The notes below the pieces were generated by a model. That model searched no databases and was not told where the DNA came from. It saw only the letters and a list, made by a program, of their open reading frames with translations. The translations under genes were made by a program, and so were the position numbers. Positions 21,571 to 30,374 of a stretch of DNA of 64,000 nucleotides are shown here, piece by piece; position 1 is the first letter of the stretch; each line of letters starts with the position of its first letter. Source of the stretch: Rhynchopus sp. YZ270_cl-10 (lineage: Eukaryota > Euglenozoa > Diplonemea > Diplonemida > Diplonemidae); NCBI GenBank assembly GCA_964035575.1, contig OZ037848.1, positions 558,001 through 622,000 on the forward strand, read 5' to 3'.

Positions 21571-22961
21571 CTCCATCTCTCAATTGTTAAATGTAGGGGG
21601 GGTGGGATCAACGTAATAAGATATCGAGGAAAAAGAAGGTGGCAACATAACCTTTGTTCAAAAGAGAACACTCTGCAGATGAACCTAATCCTCCACAGTG
21701 CTTCACCAAAGGAGAAATACGTCTTGAAATACAAAGCTCTCAGTTAAAATGTGGTTTAGTGTAAGGCACACCACGGGGTATATGGTCAGCTGCATTGTAT
21801 GTTCGGTGCATTTACCACCAGAACGCAGAATATGAAAAAGAAACATGCAAGACTACAACAATTTAACAGTACACACTTTTGATGCACACTAGAATGGGGG
21901 AGGGGTTCACAAGGTATACCAATGAGACACTGGAATACAACAAACGCGATGGTGCCGTGGCCTCTGTGGAAGGCGCACAACATAACAAAGAGAAAGTACA
22001 ATACTCCAAGAAACCTCACGGCTAAATAAGTTTTGAAGATTTGCGGATTTTTTTTTTTTTTTGCCAATTTTCGGCGCCTTTTTTTGGATGCAGGCCCAAA
22101 ATCGCACCCAAAATCTTCAAAAAAAAATGCGTTTCATTTATTTTACTCTTCTGCTAAATGAAAGGGAAAAACGCAACCTACCCCCCGCAGAGTGGGTGGT
22201 GCAGATGCCTTCTTTCATTGCAACATATTTTTCTTGCCCCGGGGTCGAATCAGGGCAAACAAAAACAGTTGCACACAATCCCAAAATAGCCGCCATTCTG
22301 CCAGATATGATTCATGGACAGCGTCACAATGCAAACTGAAAGAGGGGGGAGAGGCAGGAAAGGAATAAACCAAGAGAACGTTGTACGGTAAGGCAGTATT
22401 GTTGGATATCATGCAAGAACACTGTCTAAGGGGAATGTGGGGAGGGGAGGGGAACGAAAACTTGACGATTGCGTCCCGCGTATGCGAGGGGGGGAAAGGA
22501 TAAAGAAATCTTGAAGGATGAATCATGCTTAAGCAATGGGTGGAAGAAGAGAAGGGGAATGTTAGTCGGAAGTGCAAGCGACGCTGTGGACGCAAGCTGA
22601 TTGAAGGGGCCTTCTGCGGGATATCCGCAGACCCTTATAAAATATTCATCAAGACACCAGAATCATAAAAAAGAAACAAAAAATTTTTTTTTTGAAAGAG
22701 CATTTAAAACAGCAAATGAGACATGCTGCTAAGATGGACCAAGTCTCCCTGGCTTAGTCACTGACCGAAACAAAAGAACACCTGGGGATATCTGTACAGC
22801 AACGTACAGCAACTGGATCGTGAATACATCTGCGGGGACGGAGAACACATGTACCGACCCGCCGCTGTATCCAGCCCTGTCGCGTGGGGAACAGCGGTTT
22901 GGGTTGGGGCATGGCTCAAGGCGGTATGGATGAAAGAAGTCTTATGAACAGAAAGAAAAAC

Positions 22962-23012
22962 GTTGGGAGATGAACCTAAGCCTTGCGCTGAATGGTCACC
23001 TGAAAGATAATT
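22962..23012 (-). repeat. Stem-loop family A copy, degenerate
   Basis: GTTGGGAGATGAACCTAAGC then CTTGCGCTGAATGGTCACCT. It lies about 65-115 nt downstream of the first propeller gene's stop. Confidence 0.45.
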
Positions 23013-23076
23013 ATAATTGACTACGTGTATATTGTCGAAGCTTTGTTGTGCAGAGGATGCGCTCATATTACACACT

Positions 23077-24159
23077 TCAGGGAAGCTGTGCAGACATGGC
23101 GAATATGACTTTCTTGTCATTTGCGGTGAAGCCCCAGGCTCCGAAGATGATGTTCCCTTCACCGTCGTCTGCAGGCTCACCGGGCTCTTGGTAGTCGAAC
23201 ACAGGAGCAACTCCGACACTCTTGCCTGTCTCAAGCGAGAGCACTTCAAGCGATCCTGACGACACCACCGCAAGCTGGTTCCTCTCGGGCATAAGGTGCA
23301 GATCACCCAGGGTATCACCAGTGTTCCAATCCCACATCTTCTTCTCCCCAGTCTTGTCCACACGTACAAGACGACCCGGGTAGTTGTTGTTCGCTTCGCT
23401 AAAGATGACCTCAGACACGATGAGGCTCGAGTCGGGAAGAATGTTCGCCCCAGTCACCAAGGCTCCATTCTCTGAAGTGTAGTTAGCCAGAATCTTGCCT
23501 GTGGGAGAGAAGACGCTCACCATGTGGTCTCGCGAGGCAACCATGTTGTTGGCGGCGTCGAAGACAAATCTAGCAGCGGTGTAGAACACCTCGTTAGTGC
23601 GGTATGCGAGCACACCGGTGTCCACGTGGAAGACACTGACGCTGGTCCCAGTGGGGAATGCGGCAAAGGTGTCGCCGATGGTGATCCTCACTGGAGGCTC
23701 GTAGAGGGTTGCGGACCACAGCTTTGCGCCTGTCTTCGTGGAGCATGCGGCCACGTCTCTGTCACGTGAATACATGAAAGTGTCGCCCTTGATAGTGAAC
23801 TTATCCGGCACCCCCACGCACCACACCTCCTGCAAGGTGTCCACGTCGTGTACGCAGACTTCCTTCTTCAGGTTCACCATTGCAAAGTACGGTCCCGAAG
23901 CAGCAAACCCTGTCACCGTTCCGAACACAACTTGTCCCACCCCAGAAACGGAGCCAAGCTGCACACCCGTTGCAGTGTTCAGCTTCGTCACATTAATGAG
24001 CAGGTTCTCCATCTGCACAGCCATGAGCGTGGCCCCACCAGCCACGTGGACACGCCAGTAGGGTTCATCCGGCGTATTCCTCTCGTCCAACGTGGTGTTC
24101 CATGCGACGTGCATCTCCATGCCAGTGAGCACGGACGCCATCAGCAATGCTGCTGCCAT
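23077..24159 (-). CDS. Secreted PQQ-type beta-propeller protein, copy 1
   Basis: 360 residues from the ATG at 24159. An upstream in-frame extension is rejected because MAAALLMASVLTG is a fitting signal-peptide start conserved in all three copies. The body consists of repeated four-strand blades with PQQ/WD-like pattern (ACSTKTGAKLWSATL, VFHVDTGVLAYRT, VRVDKTGEKKMWDWNTGDTLG, EVLSLETGKSVG), as in PQQ_2 propellers. PQQ cofactor binding cannot be inferred. Probably an extracellular or periplasm-like binding protein or a non-catalytic propeller. Upstream, CTTTTCTTTTTCTTGG then CCCGCAG about 30 nt before the ATG fits trans-splicing. Confidence 0.85.
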   Translation of the reverse strand: MAAALLMASVLTGMEMHVAWNTTLDERNTPDEPYWRVHVAGGATLMAVQMENLLINVTKLNTATGVQLGSVSGVGQVVFGTVTGFAASGPYFAMVNLKKEVCVHDVDTLQEVWCVGVPDKFTIKGDTFMYSRDRDVAACSTKTGAKLWSATLYEPPVRITIGDTFAAFPTGTSVSVFHVDTGVLAYRTNEVFYTAARFVFDAANNMVASRDHMVSVFSPTGKILANYTSENGALVTGANILPDSSLIVSEVIFSEANNNYPGRLVRVDKTGEKKMWDWNTGDTLGDLHLMPERNQLAVVSSGSLEVLSLETGKSVGVAPVFDYQEPGEPADDGEGNIIFGAWGFTANDKKVIFAMSAQLP

Positions 24160-24520
24160 TGCAATAGTGTCGTGTGGATGAAAGCTCTGCGGGACGTTGG
24201 GTGGTGGGGAGAGATAAACATTTCCAAGAAAAAGAAAAGGCTTTCCACTAAATCCGGAATCTGTGGGCAAAGCCCTTACCTCCCACACACAGTCTTCTGC
24301 TGCCTAAACTCCCAACCCCCAAATGGCCATGTTCCACACAGCCACTACTGAACTGTTATGTCAAAACACACCCTGCAACCACCCCAGGAGACACCTGGGA
24401 GAAAATGCGCCGTTCGTTAACGCCCAGTTGCCGGACACACAGCATTCGGCCGATCCTCTGTCGTGCGAACAGAGGTCCTCACTGCACACAGACCACACAT
24501 ACACATACCCATACACAAAT

Positions 24521-24823
24521 ATGGACCATGAGTACATCTGCATCTCGGACACCGAGGACGAGGTCACTATAGTGACCGTGGTAAGGTGCTCGTACTGCCA
24601 GCAGCTGCGAACAGCTGGAACGGCGGTGTGCCCTCAAAGGCACATCACCATCTTTGGATGTTTCTGCGGAATCAAAACAGCGCACTTTTACTTTTCTTTA
24701 CTTTTCTTTTTTGACGACGCTCTGCACCACAAGCAGAGCCAAGCTAAGACGTACGTAGGTGCGGTGAAGAATCAGAAGGTGGCCCTCTCCATGGAAGACC
24801 CAGCAATGCGAAGAAGGGTGTGA
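24521..24823 (+). CDS. Possible small Cys-rich protein (weak)
   Basis: 100 codons from the ATG at 24521, the only protein-like frame on the plus strand. It starts MDHEYICISDTEDEVTIV, an acidic and hydrophobic stretch like SUMO-interacting motifs, and continues VRCSYCQQLRTAG...VCPQRHITIFGCFC with five cysteines in C-x2-C...C...C-x-C order that could bind zinc. The C-terminal 45 residues look random. Opposite strand to all other genes, so it may be chance or a remnant. Confidence 0.25.
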   Translation: MDHEYICISDTEDEVTIVTVVRCSYCQQLRTAGTAVCPQRHITIFGCFCGIKTAHFYFSLLFFFDDALHHKQSQAKTYVGAVKNQKVALSMEDPAMRRRV

Positions 24824-25157
24824 AGTGTACTGCGTAACGCACGGCCCAATTGATCAAGACAAAGAAAGAAAAGTTGAATGATGAATACGCCTCACACGAA
24901 AGAACAAATAATTGTACACTTTTTTGTTTCTTTTTTTCGCTTTTTTTCTTCTTTTTTTTTTTGAGAACTTATTTCATCTCATTTCGCATTTTTTTTTTCA
25001 TTCCCGAAGCTCATTTTATGTTGGGCATGGTGTAGTTTTTTTGAACGCAAAAAAGGTGGGAAAGGGAGAAGCAAGGGGGGCGGCGGGGGGGTATAAAATA
25101 ACGAGCTTGGCATTGCTGTTTTGAAGTATATTATTCGCAACAGCAAAAGAGAGGGTT

Positions 25158-25199
25158 TGGTAAGATGAACCTAAGCCTCTCGTGCTCAGTCACGTTGAT
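25158..25199 (-). repeat. Stem-loop family A copy
   Basis: Plus strand GGTAAGATGAACCTAAGC-CTCTCGT-GCTCAGTCACGTT. On the minus-strand RNA the stem reads CUGAGC/GCUUAG with a G-U wobble around the loop ACGAGAG; on the plus strand the same pair is an A-C mismatch. Confidence 0.65.
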
Positions 25200-25528
25200 A
25201 AAAAAGGGGCGCACGCCTGGGTAACACTCTTTTACATAACACCAGAGGTGCCAAAAATGCATAAAAATGGTTTTACAAAAAAGAGAGAGAGAAAAAAAAT
25301 TGGAAAAGATGCCAAACTAGCTTGGTCATCTATAAGAAGAAATGCTGTCAGAATAATTCTTCGAGGAATCAATAAAAATATTCCCATCTTTCTTTGTCTT
25401 TTAAAGAAAGAGAAATTGACAGTGCAATCGGATGCACTAAATGAAAAGGAATACAGTTGTTAAATAAACTGCCCGCCTAAAAGTAAATTCCGCCATTCAA
25501 TTCCACCTTTTCTTTAGACGTCAAACGT

Positions 25529-25588
25529 TCCTCCAGGCACATCGGACTGACCCACATACGATACCAGCCCCGGATGAAAGCACAAACA
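25529..25588. repeat. Dispersed repeat, family E fragment (copy 3)
   Basis: CCAGGCACATCGGACTGACC, CATACGATACCAGCC and CGGATGAAAGCACAA match the first half of 2229-2340 and 11580-11690. Confidence 0.5.
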
Positions 25589-25773
25589 AAAAAAAAGACT
25601 AACGTTGTTCAATGATAAGGAATGCAGTGGGTATCGTGTAGGCATGGTAACCTCATACGAACAAGAGAAGCCAAACCATGTGGGGAGCAGAGGGGGGGAG
25701 AAGGGGAAGGGGGGAACGTATATTAGTAGAATCGACAAAACGACCTACATGGCAAAACATAAGAGAAAAATTT

Positions 25774-25811
25774 ATCAGATGAACCAAAGCCCTCTGTGCT
25801 TCGTCACCTTC
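25774..25811 (-). repeat. Stem-loop family A copy
   Basis: ATCAGATGAACCAAAGC-CCTCTGT-GCTTCGTCACCTT. Minus-strand stem CGAAGC/GCUUUG pairs fully with one G-U; the plus strand has an A-C mismatch there. Confidence 0.55.
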
Positions 25812-26370
25812 TCCAGAGAGAGAAAAAACACCTACCCAGTTTTTGTTTTGTTCTGTTTCGTTGGTTTCTTTTTTTTCTGTGAGTGCTGGGCTTTTTTACA
25901 CCTTTTTCCCTTTCGCCGGACCCAAATGAGAACCGAAGTTCGTACTTTTAGTAAGCATCTACAAGTGACCTATATAGTCAAGGGGTCTTGCTGTGTTACG
26001 TGACGGCAACTCGCCTCAAAGGGATTTGCAGGGGCAGAGCTGACCAACACAACAGCCAACTTTTTTTTTTTACCCCTCCCCCACGTTCACAAAAAAACTG
26101 TAAATATGCCTACACCACACAGACACCCCTTTCTTTCTAAAAAAAGAAGAAACATTTTTGCACCTCTGGGTATATTTGACAAAAAAAAGGAGTTGAGTAC
26201 TTCGAGGACCAAATGTAATTACTCTTTTATTTTTTGTTTGTACGCCAAAACCGGAACCAAAAAAGACCCCCAGTTTAATAAGTGCAGTTACCGTCCTTCA
26301 AATTGTTTGGAACAAAAAAAGTTGAAACGTGCTGAAACGCAGCTCGGTCGGGGGCCACCTGAAAGGGGGT

Positions 26371-28350
26371 TTAGAGCCCTGAGTTTGGGAACTCTCCGAT
26401 ACGGAGTTCCGTCCCTCCGTGCGGAACCAGCTTCATGCTGAGGGAGGGCCCACATGCGCCGGGCTGTGTGCAGGCGGGGGAGACGGGTGGGTTGGCGGCA
26501 GAGTTCTTCTCCATGGTCCAGTTGACGGCACGGACGGAGGCTGTGACGTAGTTGGGCCAGCCGGTGTGGTTCCAGGGTGCAGAGCCCGCGTGGTAGCCAC
26601 TGCTGGACCAGTTGAGGGTGCCGATGTCAAGAGCAAAGCCCCACTGCGAGGTGGGGTTCAGGTAGTAGTCGTTTGACATATTAGTTCCAAAGTGCGTTGC
26701 GTAGATCTGATACGACGGTGCAATGGGAAGCGAATACATCAGCGCCCCCTTGTGCACAGACACCGCACCGTCGTCCCATTCCTGTGTGTACAGCTCAGAG
26801 TTGAAGTCCAACGTGAAGACAGTCTCGGCAGACACCGTCGCAGTGTGGTACGTACCGTTCGCAACCTTCTGCCCATTCACAGTCGCCTTGACAGCCCATT
26901 TGGGAATGCGGAGCTGCACCTTCACAGTAGACTTGGGTGTGACAGTGATTGTGACGGTATCCTCGAATGGGTACGTTGTGTCAATCGAGATGCTGTGTCC
27001 ACCCGGGAAGACAGCGGAGGACGGTGCGTACATGCCGACCACCAACGCGCCGTCGGTGCCCGTGAAGTACAGGTTGGAGGCAAACTTTGGCCACCCCTGG
27101 TTGAAGTTCGCTGTGCAGCATCCGTAGTTGGGCGCGAGGCCGTATGTCTCGGACATCGACCCGTCTGTCTGCCAAACACGCGGTGTTGCGTTGACTGCAT
27201 TGACCTCGTTGACTGCCTGCAGGTATTGGTGTGCCCACATGTCACCGCCACGTGGCGACGCCCAGGTGGCGGGGAGTGCGTTGTAGGCAATGAGCTCTGT
27301 TCTGTCCGCGAATTCGATGTGCTGTGGGAACACGGAGTAGAGCACCGTGTACGAGAACATCGCCTCGACCACGCCGCAGAGCTCGATGCCGCGTGAGGGC
27401 GAGCGTGTTGCTGGGGTGGGGAGGTACTCGTCGCCGTTGAACATGCCTGTCGGGAGGCCGTAGATGGTGTCGAGGTTGTGCATGCGGCGCACAGAGGCCT
27501 CCTCCATGGTGTAGTTCTTGTACTTGTACGTGCTGTTGTACCTATAGATCACACCACTCGTCTTAATCGCCTGCGCATTGTTCACATTGTGCCCATTAGC
27601 GCCACGTCCATTATCATGGAATGTCTCAAACCAGTTCTCCCAATCCGACCCCGTCGTCTGCAGTACCGTAAGAAGTGCCATCAAGTCAGCCTCATGCTCC
27701 CCAGCCACATTGTTGTCAATAACCCACTGAATAGTAAGCGAAATGTCCTGCCAGCGTGCCTGCGCCCACCCGCCCTGCGGCGTGGTCAGCATGTACTCCT
27801 TCTGGCGCACAAGATGCTTCACAATTGCAGCGGAGATGCTCACGAAGACGGGGTGCGTTCTGTCCCCCTTCGACACACCCTCTGCGTATTGGTACAAAGA
27901 CTGCAGGACGTTGCTTGGCCCCCAGTACATATTCCCATCGGGGAAGGCGTCTGCATCATCTTTGGGGCCAAACCAGCCGTCGGCGGCTTGATGCGCAAGG
28001 ATGTACTGGATGTAGGATTCGACCTGTTGGGTGATGTTCTTCGTGCTATTCAGTGAGGGTGCGGCGCCGGCATTTTCCAGCAAAAAGCTGAGCGGTACCA
28101 ACCCGTTCAGCCAGTATGGTGTGCGCTCGTGGAGTCCCGTGTCATTCGCGCCTCCGATCCAAACGGAGGACATCACATCCGGCCAGAAGTCACTCAAATG
28201 CCCGGTAAGCCCTTCTGCCTGGATGGTCAGCTGCTTCAGAAGCCAGCCCTTAGGGGTCACTGCGCCGACGTGGAGTGGCGTCATACGAGGCTTCAGGCCT
28301 GATGCGTGCACAGTGGCGACGCAAGCCATCGCAACGCATGCACGAAGCAT
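26371..28350 (-). CDS. GH127 family beta-L-arabinofuranosidase-like enzyme
   Basis: 659 residues from the ATG at 28350. Residues 1-17 are a signal peptide (MLRACVAMACVATVHASG). The (alpha/alpha)6-barrel region, about 25-425, carries the GH127 (DUF1680) signatures: GIELCGVVE with E323 and C325, and NYGCCTANFNQGWPKF with C411 and C412. In the bacterial founder of the family the E, C and second C bind zinc and the first C of the CC pair is the nucleophile; all are present. Also WFGPKDDADAFPD and GTYHTATV. The C-terminal beta domain is complete. It should release arabinose-type sugars from glycans outside the cell or in the digestive vacuole. A 3' part was copied to 21364-21570. Confidence 0.92.
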   Translation of the reverse strand: MLRACVAMACVATVHASGLKPRMTPLHVGAVTPKGWLLKQLTIQAEGLTGHLSDFWPDVMSSVWIGGANDTGLHERTPYWLNGLVPLSFLLENAGAAPSLNSTKNITQQVESYIQYILAHQAADGWFGPKDDADAFPDGNMYWGPSNVLQSLYQYAEGVSKGDRTHPVFVSISAAIVKHLVRQKEYMLTTPQGGWAQARWQDISLTIQWVIDNNVAGEHEADLMALLTVLQTTGSDWENWFETFHDNGRGANGHNVNNAQAIKTSGVIYRYNSTYKYKNYTMEEASVRRMHNLDTIYGLPTGMFNGDEYLPTPATRSPSRGIELCGVVEAMFSYTVLYSVFPQHIEFADRTELIAYNALPATWASPRGGDMWAHQYLQAVNEVNAVNATPRVWQTDGSMSETYGLAPNYGCCTANFNQGWPKFASNLYFTGTDGALVVGMYAPSSAVFPGGHSISIDTTYPFEDTVTITVTPKSTVKVQLRIPKWAVKATVNGQKVANGTYHTATVSAETVFTLDFNSELYTQEWDDGAVSVHKGALMYSLPIAPSYQIYATHFGTNMSNDYYLNPTSQWGFALDIGTLNWSSSGYHAGSAPWNHTGWPNYVTASVRAVNWTMEKNSAANPPVSPACTQPGACGPSLSMKLVPHGGTELRIGEFPNSGL

Positions 28351-28984
28351 CGTTGCGGAGAAAGTGATGGTGGTGGTGGGTGCCCTGGTGTGATAGGGGG
28401 GTAGAGAGAGGGTGGAGGGAGAGAGGCTAAAACAAAGTGGGAACTATCTTCGTTTATGAGTGTAGTGGTCCACTGTGCCTTTATTTTGTGCGAAATGTTA
28501 ACAAAAATAGTTTGTCGAGTAATATGAGCCAAAAAAAAAGAGGGGTAAATGTGGTCCACTGGTGGATCTCATCTGGCGCACTCTCTAGGCCTTCCAGTGT
28601 ACAGGCACATTTGATGGTGCAGCAAACACAGTGAAGAGCGATCTGGTGTGCCCACTAAGAACCACCAAATTTTGAGACAACAAAAAAAAAGGGTCCCCTG
28701 AAGGGCCCAAGAAGTTGCAAAAAAAAGGTATTTCAAAATTTATGGGTAACACCTTCCCACCCAGGTACCCGCATCTGACTTCAAACGTATTAAGGTTTGA
28801 GAACACATGAATCCACAGGGAAGTGGCTTCACGTTATCAGCATTCAATTGGGGGGCGCTTCGACCGCCAAACACAAAAGATTAAGATATTATTTTCAATC
28901 GAAAGATGGAGTTTATCCACCAGCGTCGTCCTCTTTTTTGTCGACCACTAAGCACAAAAGGTAAAACAGAAAGGTAAAGATTAA

Positions 28985-29020
28985 GGGATGAATGTGTCGC
29001 ATGCTTCGACACACATCGAA
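28985..29020 (-). repeat. Stem-loop family B copy with a different stem
   Basis: GATGAA-TGTGTCG-CATGCTT-CGACACA-CATCG. A perfect 7-bp stem and 7-nt loop, with the outer GATG/CATC still pairing. The stem sequence differs from copies at 41786 and 42710 while pairing is kept. Confidence 0.6.
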
Positions 29021-29341
29021 GGAATGTAATAGAATCTAAAGCAGGACACTACGATGAACGGTGCATGCAGACAAAACAGTAACAAACAAAAATATGTGGT
29101 AAATTCATTCGTTCAAGAAAAAAAAGGGTGTAGGGTGTGACCCCCTTTTGGAAGACAAAATATGCAGGAATACCGTACCAAACAGAACAACTCATAAGTG
29201 TAAACACACAAAAAACAAAAAAAAAAAAAAAGGTATCTCTCAAGAGTTTCGTATTGCAGTGGTGTGCACAATAATAAAGGAACTCCTAAATGCGTCTGTA
29301 CCGCACAAGAGGATACACATCTGAGAACAACAAAGTGGGGT

Positions 29342-29381
29342 TGACAGTGAACAAACGTCGCCGTCGGACGTAGGCACCTTG
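29342..29381 (-). repeat. Stem-loop family D copy
   Basis: GACAGTGAACAA-ACGTC-GCCGTCG-GACGT-AGGCACC: a perfect 5-bp stem with a 7-nt loop inside the family D frame (GTG...AAC...GGCACC). Confidence 0.5.
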
Positions 29382-29437
29382 GGTGGGGAGGATGAAAACA
29401 AAAATTGGTAAGACGACCTAAAAGTCACAAAAAAAGA

Positions 29438-29477
29438 AGTTTATAAGAGCCTAAGCCTCTAGTACTTAGTCTCCTTG
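29438..29477 (-). repeat. Stem-loop family A copy
   Basis: AGTTTATAAGAGCCTAAGC-CTCTAGT-ACTTAGTCTCCTT. The minus-strand stem CUAAGU/GCUUAG pairs with a U-G wobble; on the plus strand it is a C-A mismatch. Confidence 0.55.
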
Positions 29478-29516
29478 AAAAAAAAAAAAATAATAATGAA
29501 CATCCACGCATCTCAA

Positions 29517-29580
29517 CAAAAGTTGACAAATACAAAGCCCCCGCCTTTGTGACTGTACCTTGGTGTGTGATCAGTGCACC
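29517..29580 (-). repeat. Stem-loop family C copy
   Basis: AAAGTTGACAAATACAAAGC then CCCCGCCTTTGTGACTGTACCTTGG. Minus-strand outer stem GGUACA/UGUAUU with two G-U pairs is kept; the loop region is longer than usual. Confidence 0.45.
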
Positions 29581-30374
29581 GTGGGGGTGGACCCCATAAC
29601 CAATGCTGTCCCCCTACCATCCTTGGGCAGGTTGAGGAGAGCCGCGGTCAGCATGAGCGCATGCCTTCCTCCAATGCTCCATTACCATCCATTTTTCTAG
29701 GTTAAAACAATGATATGTCCCTCCCAGCTAGGGGCGCCTTACCCTCTCGCAGAAAAAATAAAATACACACCTCCACTGAGTTGGGCAGACACAACCTACC
29801 CTCACAACAGCACAATGTGCTGGGTGTTCTCAAAATAATGCATCTGGCCTTATTCTTACTTTCACGATAATGTGAAGCGGTCTACGGCAGGGCAGAGCTT
29901 TCTTTAGTTTACTCGAACCTTCACGCTCGTTTCTTTATTAGGATTCTCTCCAGTCCACATACAACAGCGTCGTACTGTGCATACGGCCACGGGGTTTAAA
30001 AAATAGCCATTGTTGAGACAGGAGAGGTTTTTTGGTTGGGTTGGTGTAAGTACAACCAGTCTGTCCCCCCTTTGCCCCAGCTCCCTGCAGCATAAAAAAA
30101 AAGAGAATTTATGAGACCTCAGAGGAGCTCAAGACCTCTCTGTGATGAACTCTCGTGCACATCAAAAAAATGTCAGCATGAAAACCTACGTAAATGACTC
30201 ACGGTACGGCCGCTTTTTTGATCATCTGTTTTAGCGGATCTGCTGTACAGTTTTCTGCCGCACAACCTACCCCCCGACACCACACCCCATCACGTCAAAT
30301 GCTCCACCATGCCGGTCTCCGTCGGGTGCAGCGCAGCACCCCTCCCAGCGTTGTCCATCTCCGCAAGCCCGCCC

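Larger units (their letters stand above)
21757..24240 (-). repeat. Duplicated segment, unit 1 (propeller gene plus 3' flank)
   Basis: Shares with 51440-53560 and 59655-61560 the same order: GTGCATTTACCACCAGAACG block, TTGACGATTGCGTCC, a family D repeat, AGACC(C/T)T...TTCATC-A-GA block, propeller gene, and GGGACGTTG-GTGGTGGGGAG upstream. Divergence is greatest here, so this is the oldest branch of the triplication. Confidence 0.8.
24160..26370. other. Spacer with stem-loop copies and one plus-strand frame
   Basis: Contains the plus-strand frame at 24521-24823, family A copies at 25158 and 25775 and a family E fragment at 25529 (all listed). The remainder is T- and A-run rich, with no credible gene. 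Confidence 0.4.
28351..30374. other. Spacer with a cluster of stem-loop copies
   Basis: About 2 kb without a gene, bearing copies at 28985, 29342, 29438 and 29517 within 600 bp (listed). A TATGTCCCTCCCAGCTAGGG-GCCTTACCCTC stretch at about 29710-29755 resembles 20095-20130 inside the element at 20025. Confidence 0.45.

Noticed and set aside
22231-22262. GGGGTCGAATCAGGG as a tRNA T-arm
   Set aside because: No pairing T-stem or other arms around it.
22758-23369. 203-codon minus-strand frame overlapping the first propeller gene
   Set aside because: Frame-shifted shadow of the propeller gene plus non-coding 3' flank.
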